DNA of 64,000 nt from Branchiostoma belcheri (taxonomy: Eukaryota; Chordata; Leptocardii; Amphioxiformes; Branchiostomatidae). Numbering within the stretch: position 1 is the first letter of the stretch; each line of letters begins with the position of its first letter. Positions 1 through 32,543 of this stretch are shown one piece after another. The notes beneath the pieces were generated by a model. That model was not told where the DNA came from and did not search any database. It saw nothing but the letters and a program-made list of their open reading frames with translations. A program made the translations under genes and the position numbers. Location: assembly GCF_001625305.1 (NCBI RefSeq), contig NW_017804020.1, positions 1,660,545 to 1,724,544 on the forward strand. Direction: 5' to 3'.

Positions 1-107
1 AGAAGTCTGAATAGCTTATTACGTAAAACAGCATAATTATCTAGAGCGCTCCATGACAAGGGCAATTCATATTCGATTCTGCGTGGGAAGGGAAGCTACA
101 GTAATCA

Positions 108-20490
<20,383 letters not shown>

Positions 20491-22823
20491 CTTGGCATGC
20501 AAATGACGTCATCACGGGACCGGGGGCTCGCACGCTAGGGTGACATCTCGTGCGCAGGGCACCGTGGTTGTCAAACATTTACTAAAGAGATTTCGGTTGA
20601 ATACTTCAGGTTTCTTGGATAGAGCGTTTGAATTTGACATCAATTTAAACAAAGAAAATCGATTGGATACAGTTATTAACCGGTGCTACTGGTATTTGCG
20701 TCCCTAAATTTATAATATGAAGTTGGGTATCGCACACAGTCAATTATATGAAACAGGTGACTTTTTTGTAATTACAAGAAGGTAGCGTTATACATCTAAC
20801 GCGAATAATTCGTTATGTTGAACGATTTGTAATAATTTCGCTGTTGATTTAACAAATAGCTCAGAAATAGAAAGTGACAACAGAATAATAAAGAAGGAGC
20901 GATTTAATAGGTCCAACTAGTAAAAGTAAACGAAGAGCAAGATAACGATGAAATACATGGAGTGGAAAATAATATGCTTCACATTTAGGCGAATAGGCTA
21001 TAATTATTATTATTATAAACTGATCAAAACAAATCTCACAACCCGTTTGTTTGAACCATTCTCAGTTATTCACGAGAAGGTTCAAATCGACCTGCAGGTC
21101 ACTTTTCCTTGAGGTGATGAGGGGAGAGATAAGGTCAGACAAAGTGTATAAGAACGATAATTTTGATTACATCATTCAAAGTCCCAATAAATCCATATAC
21201 AAACATTTCTACACATACATGGTATGAAATACATAGGATTACGAGTGAGAGTCGTTACATATATATGGTTCGTGTCACGGCGTTCGTTTTGGTCATTTAT
21301 GATTTCTCTTTTGGATGCCAGTGTTAGGGCCATGCGTGTTTCTGTTGGTAGACTGTTCCTAGCCTCCCTGCTAGCCTCCATAGCATGCCAAAAACTGGGA
21401 GTTTTTGGGGTCTTCAGGGTCTTTGGGAGCTTTTATGTGCTATTTTCTGATTGCATATAGACAACATAGCCGGCCTGGTTGAATTACCCCCGTTTTTGAC
21501 TAATCAGAAAATAGCCGAAGACCACCAAACCCCTGCTACGGAGGCTGGACTGTTCCAGACAAAATACATATTCGCACAACAGCCATGCCTTCTTGCTATC
21601 TGTTTACCGCATATCAGGTTACTCGCCGGAGGCGGATCACTGATTGTGTGTTGGCGTTCGTGACGTCAATGGCAAACGATATCTCAGGTCATGTTGGGTG
21701 ATGGTCGTGACACGCGTTATCGATCGATCACTGTGGAACAGTACGTCATCTGGGTGCCGCGGATTTCTCTCGTGAAATTATGTTTACGTTCGAAGAAGGA
21801 AACATATAATTGTTTTTTGCTCCAGACTGTTTCTTTTCCTTCAGCCTTCTTCTTTTTTCTTGGTCTTCCGAAAGGAGGTTCCTTGGTTAACCTATTCTCT
21901 TCTCCAAAACATATCAACCATATCAAGGGTCAATGACCTTAACCAGACGGCTGTCACCATGGTAACTTGTGCCGAAGCAGACATCCTGTGGTGTTGGTGT
22001 ACACTATCGTATCAGGACGAAGGTCGAGGGGCTGGTCACCATATAGAATAATATACTATATAATAAACACAGCAGTAGACCACCTCAAGGTAAGCATTAT
22101 GAATTTGCTTTGCAACTGTTACCTTTCTAGTTTACTCTTTATCTGTGAATGCTTATAATTATCAGTCAGAATCATTGTTATCCTTTCCCTACATACAATG
22201 TTCTAATAGAGGGACTTTGTAGGCGTTCTTTTTTATTATTTGCTATATAGCTATGACCCTGCCCCTTCGGCTAAAAATCAAAATTTCCTCAGTATCATGG
22301 ATTGCTCTGCAATTATCATTGAGTGAAAAAAGACGCAAGAATCTCAAAAAAGATTATGATTTTTTTTAGATCTGCCTTTATGTTCATTTATTTACAAACC
22401 AAAATTCTAACTCTCCGTACTTCCATAGAATAAGCAGCTTGTTATGGGCATTTACAAAGTTTTTTTTTTTTTGACAAACAAAATTGTTTAACTGGCTAAC
22501 ACCTGGCTTTCTATATTCCACAAGTTTGAATTGTATGTTACAAAATGAAATTGACTTCAAGTAAGCATAATTTGTCAATGAAGAAATCAGATTTAATTAC
22601 ATAATTCCATCGACTACTAATCAACAACGTACAAATAAATAAATTTCTTTAAAATCGCAGATAACTTAATCGTAATTCTCTTATAACTTACAATGTATAT
22701 GCATCGACAAGCAATTGCAAGGACAACACACAATGTAGTCCCTGCACATCACACTATAAGGCAATAAAGAATCTACCCACAAAAATCCTTGAGTTAAGAT
22801 TTATCAAAACAGGTATTGGCTCC
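20491..22823. other. Intergenic region between AHCYL and the small secreted gene
   Basis: AT-rich, with no long frame resembling a known protein on either strand. A plus-strand TTTATT near 22387 would be an AATAAA polyadenylation signal for the minus-strand gene at 22824-25621. Confidence 0.45.
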
Positions 22824-23009
22824 TTAAGGTGTGCGAGGGAAAATTATTCTCGGTCCCTTTCTGTGCTTGTGATGTTTCTTCTCTGTTCTGTTCAACTGGT
22901 CGTCGATGCTTGCAGTTCGCTGTAGTTCCTCTAGCTGGCGCTGCTGAACGGCCAACCTCGCTTCCATCTCCAGCTGACGTGCCTCCATGGCCATCTCAAA
23001 ATTGTCAAC
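22824..23009 (-). CDS. Secreted coiled-coil protein exon 3 (stop)
   Basis: Acceptor CGTTCTCAG. It encodes the coiled coil and basic tail and ends with TAA at 22826-22824. Confidence 0.75.
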   Translation of the reverse strand, partial: VDNFEMAMEARQLEMEARLAVQQRQLEELQRTASIDDQLNRTEKKHHKHRKGPRIIFPRTP

Positions 23010-25621
23010 CTGAGAACGAGAAACGTAAAAAGAAAAACATTACCAAACCGTGAAATCTGTGCCGAAAGTGTTGAAACACTTGCTTAATAGCTAGCAATCG
23101 TCATTCACGACATTTTAAAGGCATCCAGTGCAGTTTTTAGGGCTTGGAAACCAAAGTCAATATTCTAGTCACTTTTCTTGTCTGCATACTAAATTGAAAC
23201 AATGCAACACTGTCCCAATGTATATTGACATTCAAAAATGACGAGAAACGGTTACTGGAAGGACCTGGTTTGATTATTAGGGTACCACCCTGAAATTAAA
23301 GGGCTTGTTTCTGCAGATTTAAATGCATAAAGTATTAAATACTGATTCAAATGTGCTATTTAAAATGTGGGATAGTACGTGTCAATATAATACAGATTGC
23401 CTTATTCAGAATTTTTCCAGTTTTGCCGCCCTGAACTTGCATGGGATGCCTTTAAACATTGTAAACAGTTCGTGTATTTCTTTGTCTTCTGAAAGACTCT
23501 CCGTAGTTTAAAGGTTACTTCAAGGTCTCAAAATAACGGTAATTGAACAAATATACTCCCGTACATTCTGCACTTCAAAGAGTTCTAAATGTTTGCCCGC
23601 GTGTTTCAATGGGACAAAGTCTCCACTCCCTCACACCACTTGAACGTTCAACAGTATTTGCCGAGATTCGATGAAGCTTGGATAGGAACGTGGCTAATGG
23701 TAGCAAGGCCGTAAGAATTATGGAGATAACGTTAATGTATAGAAGTATAGCTGTTTGCTTTGGCGAATTTCCAACTATATACTTACTGTTCCCACGACCC
23801 AAAATAAGCTGTGATAGTACAATTTAAACAGTTGTTATTGACAGCTCCTATGGTGGCATTTTATTAGTAACCGTTGATACGGTAATACGAGCGTTTTGCC
23901 CCTGTGCAAATGGCTAGAAGTCATTTTAGTTGTCACCATATCATAAGTGTCTTTTTGGTCTCCAAAGCGATCTCCAGTGTCAAGGATTCTTGCTACTTAA
24001 ATCGTTATCGTTACAGAAACAACACGGGTACTTGACTATACATACACATATACATACAACTCAAAGCACACTATTGTTTGGTACTTTCCCAGCAGAGTTT
24101 TCAGGCGTTTTATCGGGTACGGACTGTAGGTACGGACTGTAGGTACGGACTGTAGGTACGGACTGTAGGTACGGACTGTAGGTACGGACTGTAGGTACGG
24201 ATTGTAAAAAAAGTCCATGGGCGGCAAATGAACTCTACGGTGGCTAAATTCCCCTGGCCAATTCATTTTCCCTATTCAGTGGCTAAATTGTACTGTTTTG
24301 AACCCACGGTGTTAGCCTGGGGGAGACTATTTACAAATCATGATACCAAAAAGAAAGCCTATAAAAAAAACTAAAAAAAAAACTATAAAAAAGCGGAAAA
24401 TGTGTGCCAAAATAGACCACAGAAAAGCGGGAAATCAGTGTGCCAAAATAGACCTAACATGTGCGTGGAGCCTGAGAACTAGTTCCTTGCGTACCTTTGC
24501 CATCAAGTCGTACATGCGGACGGATATGTCAGACAGCTGCGAGGCGACCACGTTCTTGAACTTGGCGAGGGCCTCGACGTCTACTGCCGAAGGACAGGAG
24601 GGGCAGGGACGGCCAAACTCGTCCTCAACCTGCGGATACAAGTGGCGAAAGAAGCGGCTTTAGTAAGACGGAAACCGGTGACATCATATCAATGTATACA
24701 CAAGGAAATTGTTACTCAAGCAACTGGATATATTTTGAGAACTGTTTGAGACGTTTTAACTACTTTTCGTCAATTTTCTGACAGATTTCGTCAATTTTCT
24801 GACATGATATCAAAATCTATCCAGTTGGTTGAGTAATAATTTCCTTGTGTGTCTCGTACCCTAGATGTCTAACCTTCATCGACATATCAAGATATATCTA
24901 AAACCTTCCAGTAAACAGTAGATCGCACTACTAAAGTTATACGGTCCAAAGAAAGAGAAAAAAAAGGCTCTTTTATGACAAATTTAGCTTTTTCTATCTA
25001 AATCAATTAATGAAGTATTGCTCCTGACTTTTTCTATATTTCCCCATGGGGAATTATTTGTAAAAACATACCTACGTTATTCTAGCACGTGTTTTTAAAA
25101 CCGAGCGAAAAAAACGCAAACAGACTAGCTTTTCAAAACATGGCCACCCAGCATTGATTCCCACACTGAAAGAAAACTATGCGGACACCATTTAGGTCAT
25201 GACAGACCCTGAAAGCGATACAATGTACTAAAATCCGAGCCCCTGACAACAAGTCGGGCTGCTGACATATTTAACAAAGCGCCCTTCTTGAAGGACACAA
25301 TATTTGTACATACGCACCTCAGTTACTTCAACACGTCAAGTGCAAATAGTAGTAAGAATTTTACCCTCCCTACACCAAACCACCTGTAGTATACATACAT
25401 TCACATCAACTATAATTGAGCTGAAAAATCATTCATACCTCTACGTCTGGTCGCAACATGTCATTCCCGAACGCCACGCCTCTCTCGCCGTCAACAGTAT
25501 AGGACATGGGCGGCTGTGTCTCGGTCTTTCCCCGCGCTCTGGGGATAAACATACAGCGAGCAGGGTCCAGCACCCCGGCGAGCACCAGCAAGAAAGCTAG
25601 AGCGGTAGCTTGTACGTCCAT
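22824..25621 (-). CDS. Small secreted coiled-coil protein, three exons, complete
   Basis: Exons are 25439-25621, 24495-24629 and 22824-23009. All junctions are phase 0 and the total is 167 residues plus stop. Residues 1-23 (MDVQATALAFLLVLAGVLDP then ARC) form a signal peptide. Exon 2 carries a CPSC pair (EFGRPCPSCPSAVD) and an amphipathic stretch. Exon 3 has a strong heptad coiled coil rich in Met, Glu and Gln (EMAMEARQLEMEARLAVQQR) and ends in a basic His/Lys patch (EKKHHKHRKGPR) before FPRTP. Splice signals are good throughout (donors GAG-GTATGA and AAG-GTACGC; acceptors CCGCAG and TTCTCAG). I do not recognise the family. It may be secreted and oligomerise through the coiled coil. It is a compact complete gene with a TATA promoter, which often marks tissue-specific or inducible expression. 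Confidence 0.75.
23115..23457. mobile_element. Inverted-repeat element, TTTAAAGGCATCC ends
   Basis: Opens 'tttaaaggcatccagtgcag' and closes 'cttgcatgggatgcctttaaa', imperfect terminal inverted repeats of about 25 bp. One-sided relatives lie at 31905 and 51771. It sits in intron 2 of the small secreted gene. Confidence 0.6.
24116..24206 (+). repeat. 13-bp minisatellite, seven copies
   Basis: Exactly seven units of 'ggtacggactgta'. The last unit has one substitution (ggtacggattgta). It lies in an intron of the small secreted gene. Confidence 0.97.
24495..24629 (-). CDS. Secreted coiled-coil protein exon 2
   Basis: 135 nt, symmetric phase 0. It encodes VEDEFGRPCPSCPSAVDVEA then an amphipathic helix ending RMYDLMAK. 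It can be skipped without a frameshift. Confidence 0.75.
25439..25621 (-). CDS. Secreted coiled-coil protein exon 1 (signal peptide)
   Basis: Starts at ATG 25621, encodes the signal peptide and 38 further residues, and ends with donor GAG-GTATGA in phase 0. Confidence 0.75.
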
Positions 25622-25743
25622 CGTGGCTCTTCAGTGACTGTGAAACGGCGTGGGACGATGGAAAAGGACGTGTAACTGTAGCAGTGTGGCGACTCGGAAC
25701 GCTGGCGAATGCCTTCTGTGGTTCGGCAGTCTAGCTGACGCTG

Positions 25744-25751
25744 TATTTATA
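25744..25751 (-). promoter_or_regulatory. TATA box of the small secreted gene
   Basis: Minus-strand TATAAATA within CTGTATAAATACAG, about 120 bases upstream of the start codon. This predicts transcription starting near 25715-25720. Confidence 0.6.
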
Positions 25752-27287
25752 CAGTATGCAGCTTCCTGAATTTACTGAATGGGGGTTCAAGTTCACGGTT
25801 GGGTGCCGGTACGGGAGACATAACAGCTGCGGGGATTAAAACCACAGCCACATTACACTAATCCATCTCAAATGTTTTGGCAAGAATTAAACTTCCTCTT
25901 TCCCTTACATGGAAAACAATTACGACATTCTTCCGAGATCTCGGCGGATACGACAGGTCTGATATAACGTTCTCGGTATTTTCCGGAATGGCGAGTATTG
26001 TCGAGAATGCCCAAATAAGGAAGGAGTGGTTACGGGGCGCGAAACACTGTATGGGAGTTGGGAGCAGCCAAAACGGTGATGAAAGACGAAGGCATTCGAT
26101 TTTGAGACAAGTTGCTACGAGTTCAAAAGTTCAAAAGGGATGAGCTTCACACATTAGACCACACCAATTTAACTAGTTGGTTTTCGGATTCTTCCCTTCA
26201 TTTTTTTATTAATATTTGAACAAAAAACGTCAGGTTCTGAATCAACTCCAAAATGCGCATATTTTGGCCCCAACAGTTGAAGAAAGTCCTTGCCTTCCTA
26301 GTTAATGCAATTTTTCCATCTATGAATGCAGCGGTTTGAAAGTTTTGAAATTCATTATTGTTATAATTATAAACCAGCCTGTTATATTGATTTCAGTGCT
26401 CCAATCGTAGCATTTGATGCTACATGCATAGGATGCCTAGGCCTGTTTGTTCGCCCTGTTGCCGCATACTAGTATCTTTTCTTACAAAATACAAGAACCA
26501 ACGGATTAAATTGATATGGCCTTAAGGTAGTTTAGTTTCAAGCTGACACGACACTTTGTATTTCCTATAAACTCGGAAATTCTCTGAAGAACTGGAGTCT
26601 TTTCAAATATCGTAAAACGAATTCGTAGAAAAATCTCAAGGCGAAAATACGTTCAATAACATGTCTGCGTTTTTCAGACAGATTATTGGCATCAAACATT
26701 GCAACAAAGGAAGTGCTACAGACTTTCCGGGTGCGCGGTAGCGCTGAGATTAAGCCTGTGGGCACACAACAAAAGAACTATTTATAGGTTTAATCATGGT
26801 GACGTTTTTATTAAACAAACCGGAAACATTAGCAGACGATGACACAACACATTAAGAGCCCAACTAATACATCCATGGACCAGTTATTGAAAACATAACA
26901 CTTGACTTTGTGGATTACGAGGGGGTGTTTCCGTTTGTTTAAAAGATCAGTATCTTAAACCTAAAACAAGCGGTACCGAATATAAAACGTGTACTGTTCA
27001 GCTTCTAACTTTGCTGTTGATGTTGTGTCAGGCCTTCCACGTCGACTTTTTTTAACTCACGGATTTTTCAGAAATGTTTTCTTTAGTTAAAAGATTAAAA
27101 GATCTAAAAAGGCGTCTGGAGTCTTGAAGCACGTGCACGTGTCTGTATCTTGACTGAGCTAAATGAAGAAAAGGTGATTGATTTTTTTACGCCACACCTG
27201 TAGCGACAAAAAGGAATCTCTCACCGCAAGTAACGTTACCTAGACTGTGACGTCAGCAGGTAAACGACACCCTACACTGTACCATGT

Positions 27288-27472
27288 ACACTCTCCAAGC
27301 AGAGGTTTGGGTTTTGGCTTATTTTGGCGTTTTATCAGGGTTTCGTTTTTTGTACTGGAATTTTTTTGCGCTACCCCAACAAGTAAAAAAATCCAGTGTA
27401 AAGGAGAAACCCTAATAAAAAATCCTAAAAACACGCCAAAATAAGCCCAAACCTCTGCGTGGAGAGTACATG
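27288..27472. mobile_element. Hairpin MITE, ACTCTCCAAGCAGAGGT ends
   Basis: Opens 'actctccaagcagaggtttg' and closes 'aaacctctgcgtggagagt', flanked by TACA-type sequence. The two arms ('ggcttattttggcgt' and 'cgccaaaataagcc') are also complementary. A related fragment is at 49850-49910. Confidence 0.7.
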
Positions 27473-27485
27473 TACGTAGCTTTTC

Positions 27486-27616
27486 CGAACACCCACCCCT
27501 TCAAGTGAAACATACTAACCGTTGTTTTCCTGTAACAGGTAAACAACGTATAGGATGTTTAACCGTTGACGTAAATAACGGTTAGGGTGTTTCACTTGAA
27601 GGGGTGGGTGTTTGGA
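27486..27616. mobile_element. Foldback element, CGAACACCCACCCCTTCAAG ends
   Basis: 'acacccaccccttcaagtga' at the left is the inverse of 'tcacttgaaggggtgggtgt' at the right. A second inner palindrome (aaccgtt / aacggtt) is present. No coding capacity. Confidence 0.7.
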
Positions 27617-27786
27617 TACGTTACGTACATGGCACACCCCCTCAACATCCCGTTCCCTTCTTTTACTATTTATCAAAGCTATCTATATCGATTACCTAGA
27701 CTATGACGTCGGATACTATCGGTAAACAATAGTTTACTTGAAGGGGGGGGGGTAGGACTACGTATTTGGCACACCCCTCAGTGTCA

Positions 27787-27979
27787 GTCTCCACCAGACT
27801 TCTTTTGCAGGCTGAATAAATCGTAGAAAACGGCCTAAAAAGGTTATTAATTGGCGAGAGAAGGTAGCTGGCCATCGACAATCAAATTGGCCTGCAAGAA
27901 TTTGATCGTCGATGGCCGGCTACCTTCTCTCGCCAATTTCTACGATTTTTTCAGCCTGCAAAAGAAGTCTGGTGGAGAC
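27787..27979. mobile_element. Foldback element, GTCTCCACCAGACTTC ends
   Basis: Long near-perfect inverted repeat: 'gtctccaccagacttctttt' pairs with 'aaaagaagtctggtggagac', and 'gagagaaggtagc' arms pair internally. One-sided relatives occur at 38230-38270 and 41640-41680. Confidence 0.75.
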
Positions 27980-28079
27980 CACCTTTTACTATCTATTGTA
28001 GCTACTTGTATCGCGGAATAGGGAGGTATCCTAATGGTTTAATGTCAACTTAAAATTACACAATTACACTTGTCACACA

Positions 28080-28390
28080 TTCAGAACCTTCCCCCAACCA
28101 CCAACCAACTGAGGGGGTAGGTTGGGAACAGTCTGACCAGATTTAGGCCACGGCTACCTTTGTACACGAATAAAGTTAAATTTGAGTCAAATTTGACTGC
28201 CAACCACACCCCGACAACTGCTGACTTACTCCCGACCACCAGCCAACTGGTCCCCAACCGTGGCCCAACCCACACCCACTCAAAATGCTTTGAATATTGT
28301 TTTTTTTATGTAAAGTCGCCATACAACAGCCAACCATTGCCGACATTGCTCCCGACGTGCTCCCAACCATGGTTGGGAGGAGAGAAGTTT
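28080..28390. repeat. CCAACC-rich low-complexity region
   Basis: Irregular repeats of 'caaccac', 'cccaacc' and 'ccgac' on the plus strand surround a short AT-rich core, and left and right parts are partly inverted (gttggga / tcccaac). Short frames here are not convincing genes. Confidence 0.4.
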
Positions 28391-28611
28391 CGCAGTGTTC
28401 GGGAGCCTATATTTGGCTTTGTATGACAGAGGCTTTAATAGCAGAGCTATCCTATAGCGTGTGCCAGTGGACTTATCGTAGTATTTGTTTAAAAAGTTGA
28501 GCTACGTCAAAACTACTTGCATGTGAGCAAGAGGAAATTGGGCGTGTGCCACATAACTTTTGATGCCTACCTACACAGTCACACATTTTATTTTTAGCCA
28601 TTAAAAAAAAG

Positions 28612-28797
28612 TTAAGTCAAGCAGAGCAAGGATATAACCTCCTTGAGGAGAGTGAACATGTTCCGGTGAGAATACCATGAAGAGGCGGGGGTCGCGGGAG
28701 GCTGCCGGTACGCGGTGCTGATTTCAGCCGCCCACTGTTCTGTGTCCTTCGCCCGTCTGCACGTGGGCGAGGTCTTCCTGTGGGCTACCTTGGCGTG
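28612..28797 (-). CDS. Orphan terminal exon, possible alternative 3' exon of the SOD gene
   Basis: A pyrimidine-containing acceptor (TTGTCGTTCAG) precedes a 62-codon frame from HAKVAHRKTSPTCRRAKDTE to LLKEVISLLCLT and a TAA. It is GC-rich against its surround, as real exons here are. The acceptor is phase 0, the same as the end of SOD exon 7. Joined there it would read RTIV-HAK and drop the last SOD strands and basic tail. No homology recognised. It could equally be chance or belong to an unseen gene. Confidence 0.3.
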   Translation of the reverse strand, partial: HAKVAHRKTSPTCRRAKDTEQWAAEISTAYRQPPATPASSWYSHRNMFTLLKEVISLLCLT

Positions 28798-29210
28798 CTG
28801 AACGACAAAGTACAAAGTCCGAAAATAGCTTCATGACGTTGGTAGAGTATAGGATGTACATGTAGGAGTTCTCTTTTACACAACGAAACTTGAAACTTGT
28901 GTCACCTAGCTTACGTTTCGGTGGAAGGTGTCTGATATATTTAGACACCGAAACGTAAGCTAGGTCTATATCAGACCTTCCTACGGGGTACAGATCGTAG
29001 AATTCGGCAAAAAAGGGAAGAACAACTGGCCAGTCCGCGCGAATGAACATGTTTAGTCATTAGGACGTTAATTTTTATTCTGTACCCCTTTCTTTGTTTT
29101 GTACCATGTTCAATAGCCACTGTCATACATTGTACCATGTACAATTGTCGTGCAATTAAAGGTCTTAATATTCGACTAAATTTTACTGTTTTCGAGCCCT
29201 CGGTGTAGCC

Positions 29211-29404
29211 TAGCCTCTACCAGGCTTCAGAAGCAGCTGAAAGGAGTAGAAACTGGCCAAATAGACAGAGAAAATGCCGGGAGAGTTGGTCTGCAACAGA
29301 GTACATACGTACGTACAGTTTGCCGCTCCCCTGGCATGTTATCTGTCTATTTGGCCAATTTCTACTCTTTTCTTCCAGCCGCTTCCCGAAGTCTGGTGGA
29401 GACT
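29211..29404. mobile_element. MITE, TAGCCTCTACCAGGC family, copy 1
   Basis: Inverted ends 'tagcctctaccaggcttc' and 'gaagtctggtggagacta'. Inner arms are 'ggccaaatagaca' and 'tgtctatttggcca'. The family has at least seven copies in the window. Confidence 0.8.
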
Positions 29405-29744
29405 AACCCCAACGCCAGGTGGCGCTCGTTACAAGTCTGTGGTTTTCTGCAGACAGAGGTCAGCTGGGGACGGAAGTGAGAAGTAAAATGTATGATAGAA
29501 AGGATGTGAGTCACGAGAAGAAAATACTTCGGTGCCACCGATGACGTCTGCGGTTTGGTTTATTCCTGGCGTGCGCGGGTTTATAGTACTGTCACGCGAC
29601 TGAGTCAGGTAAGGGATAGGCAAGCTTACATGTAAGATTTCTATTTTTACCCGTTCGAACTTTGCATGCACGTGTTTAAGACCGATCTCATCGCTATTGA
29701 TTTTTAAGCTGTTCACATATAGTGAAAATTGCAATAAAAAAGTC

Positions 29745-29917
29745 AGCCACTACCAGGCTTCAGAAGCGGCTGGAAAGAGTAGAAATTGGCAATGCTGACA
29801 GATAGTATGTCAGGGCAGTTGGACTGCTAAGGAGTATTACTATACAGAAGCGGACTAACCCCCTGGCATGTTACCTATCTACTTGGCCAGTTTCTCCGCT
29901 TTACAAGCCTGGTAGAT
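29745..29917. mobile_element. MITE, TAGCCTCTACCAGGC family, copy 2
   Basis: 'ccactaccaggcttcagaag' opens and 'aagcctggtag' closes the element, with the same 'ggctggaaagagtagaaa' arm as the other copies. Confidence 0.7.
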
Positions 29918-30798
29918 TTGATCCAGCTAGCTAGGTCCTGACCATGAACCGAATGCAGTACCGTCTAGAACAATGTAAGGTGAGAACAAGGCCATGGTAT
30001 ATTACTAGTATTTGACCTGAGGTGTCTGGCAATCTAGCCGCTATAGAATAAACCTTGGAGTATATACTACAGTATATGCAATATTTTGAACGAATAATGT
30101 TGTGTTCGTTCACCTTGCCGGGAAAAGTCATGAAAAGGGCTAGTACTTGGGCATACTAGTATCATTGAAGCTGCCTGTATTGTGCCTGTCTTGATAGTCA
30201 TTTCCGCAAGGCAGCGCTGTTTTAGGGGCCTTGACTCGGTGGCACTGTTCATTGGCTATCAATACCAAAATCGTTACATATTCAAATTTATGTACTTAGT
30301 AACTCGCCCCATACGCGAGTGTCGGACAGATGATACATAGAAATTGTTTGTCAATATTGAGTATGAAATATGGTATGATATAAGCATGCATCCTTTCCAT
30401 TCGATATCAAGAAATCCTGTAAGTAAAAAAAAGTAGAAAGCGACTCATACTTGCGCTAAATCTTCCCTTTATGAAAATTACCAAATAACTAATGACAGTT
30501 CATACCAAAGGTGCAATTAGTTATTAAGCAGGAAGCACAGAAACCGACTAAGCACAGATAACAAAGTATCAAATTACTCACTGTAGAATATCTATCTATA
30601 AAGGACATGTCCTATCTCTGAACAAAATTAGGGGTTCGCCACTGACCAATCAGGTCGTTTTCGCTCCTGTCAATCAAACCCATCACCATGGTAACAAGCA
30701 TCGCTGATGTTTTTAATCCCGACTAGATTTGAGTGAAGCTGTTTTTAGCAGTCATCGTCTACAATGTGATGAAAATTTCTTTACAAGTTCGTTGCAAC

Positions 30799-30964
30799 TA
30801 GCCTCTACCAGGCTTCAGAAGCGGCTTTTAAGAGAATTCGAAGAAATTGGCCAAATGAACAGATAGCATCCAATAGTAGTACACTGATGCTCTGGTATGT
30901 TATCTGTCTGTACCCGGCCAATTTCTACTCTTTCCAGCCGCTTCTGAAGCCTGGTATAGGCTAG
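30799..30964. mobile_element. MITE, TAGCCTCTACCAGGC family, copy 3
   Basis: Opens 'tagcctctaccaggcttcag' and closes 'ctgaagcctggtataggcta', a well-preserved inverted repeat. Confidence 0.85.
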
Positions 30965-31054
30965 CCTGGATACCAGACCCATAGCACACTAGGCCCGAAG
31001 ATATTACACTAGATAACTTTGAGCCTAGTGCGCTGTAGGTCTGGTACCCAGGCA
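30963..31054. mobile_element. MITE, TAGCCTGG family, abutting copy 3
   Basis: 'tagcctggataccagaccc' pairs with 'ggtctggtacccaggca'. It starts in the last two bases of the preceding MITE. Flanks are only loosely duplicated (ggtataggc / ggtatatag). Confidence 0.7.
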
Positions 31055-31439
31055 AGGTATATATAGGCTATGGTTCAACTATTACTTCTCAGATTTGAAA
31101 ATAATTGAATTTGACACCGTCTTGCTTATCAATCGACAACACTTTGTATGAAAATTAGGAGCATCGGTATTTTTACGTGTGACTGCCGCTATCAGTTGTA
31201 GCGGTACTCAACAGGTATTTCTGAGGCATGATCTTTGACCCCGACACCGTTCGTTGCCATGGTGATGAGGTCATCATCTGAACTCGACCCGACCTGTCAA
31301 TCACAAACGCCTCTAACCATTACCTAACATGCTGGCCAGGGTTAGACATCTGTCCCGGATTTAAACACATTATCTTCTACTAGTGACAAGGTGGCTTTAC
31401 ATGTAACTAACTTTTAAAAGGTACATTTGACTCAAGTTT

Positions 31440-31905
31440 TCAATTTTACAAAGATCAATATTTGACAGTTCTAACAAATACAAATACCTGTGAAATTAGT
31501 GGCATTTTATATTCTAGACTACAAGGAAATTGCAGAGTGCTTTCTCTTACAAACAACGAGCCACTATTACAGAAGTTAAACTCATCCAGTGAAATTTCAG
31601 ACAGGCAAAACTGGATTTTCAAAGTCAACCCTATCCATACTGATATTATACTGAGACCTGTGAGGCAAAAATGCGATGTCACTGACGGAAAACGGTTGCT
31701 TGTTTTGTATCGTAGACTGGTTCTAGCTAGTATTTCTGGGTGGTACTCAAAAATAAGGAGACACCTTGCGTAGCTTGTTTTGAGGCTATTTCAAACGCTT
31801 CAAGTATCGAATGTCCTAAGAAATTGCAGTTGATGTCCGACAAGACTACCTCATCCAGAATATATATATTTTTGACGCCCTGAAATTGCATTGGATGCCT
31901 TTAAT
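31440..31905 (+). repeat. Interspersed repeat ending GGATGCCTTTAA
   Basis: Shares 'gaggcaaaaatgcgatgt', 'gaaaacggttgcttgtttt' and 'gaaattgcattggatgcctt' with 39475-39620, 43085-43440 and (reversed) 51771-52045. The 103-codon frame inside is repeat-derived. Confidence 0.6.
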
Positions 31906-32151
31906 GTAACACAGACACAGCTTATCTAAAGCTGGGGCCTCTTGTTCGGGGCATGACTCGAGTAAGGTGATTTGGATTAAAATCTTGTATTTCCAGTTTG
32001 GTACAACGTACAAAAATGACTATACGTATGATAGGACTATAACATCACAGGCCGGGCTATTACAATGACCCAACGCTACTACAGATACCCCCTTCAATAC
32101 ACCATCTATAACCCATAAAGTAAAAAATACATAGCAACCTTCTTCTACTTC

Positions 32152-32346
32152 TATCTCCAAGCAGTTGATAGCTCCGGATTGTTTTGCAGAGTTTTGCCGC
32201 TTTTTGCGTCTCCCTCCCTGATTGGTTGATTGATTGAAGGAATGACGTATTTAATATGGTGTCCGAGCGGGGGATCCCGGGAGTCAAATCGTCTGAGAGA
32301 CGTCGCAGAACTAGTAGCCGGAGCTGACATAAATGTCTGCTTGGAG
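32152..32346. mobile_element. Inverted-repeat element, TCTCCAAGCAG ends
   Basis: 'tctccaagcagttgatagct' opens and 'tctgcttggagac' closes. The ends match the hairpin family, but the interior is different. Confidence 0.45.
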
Positions 32347-32403
32347 ACTACTACACAACTGCAGAACCACAATACCAGGGCGCTGTCTTACTACAGGCCT
32401 ACA

Positions 32404-32543
32404 TAGCCTCTACCAGGCTTCGGAAGCGACTGGAAAGAGTAGAAACTTTGCCGCTCAGGACCAACTCCATTGGTATGTTTGTTATCTGTCTATATGGCCA
32501 ATTTCTACTCTTTCCAACCGCTTCCGAACCCTGGGAGAGGCTT
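32404..32543. mobile_element. MITE, TAGCCTCTACCAGGC family, copy 4
   Basis: Opens 'tagcctctaccaggcttcgg' and closes 'cttccgaaccctgggagagg' plus CTTA. Confidence 0.75.

Larger units (their letters stand above)
25752..28611. other. Intergenic region upstream of the small secreted gene
   Basis: AT-rich DNA with several foldback elements listed separately. No supported exon on either strand. Confidence 0.5.
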
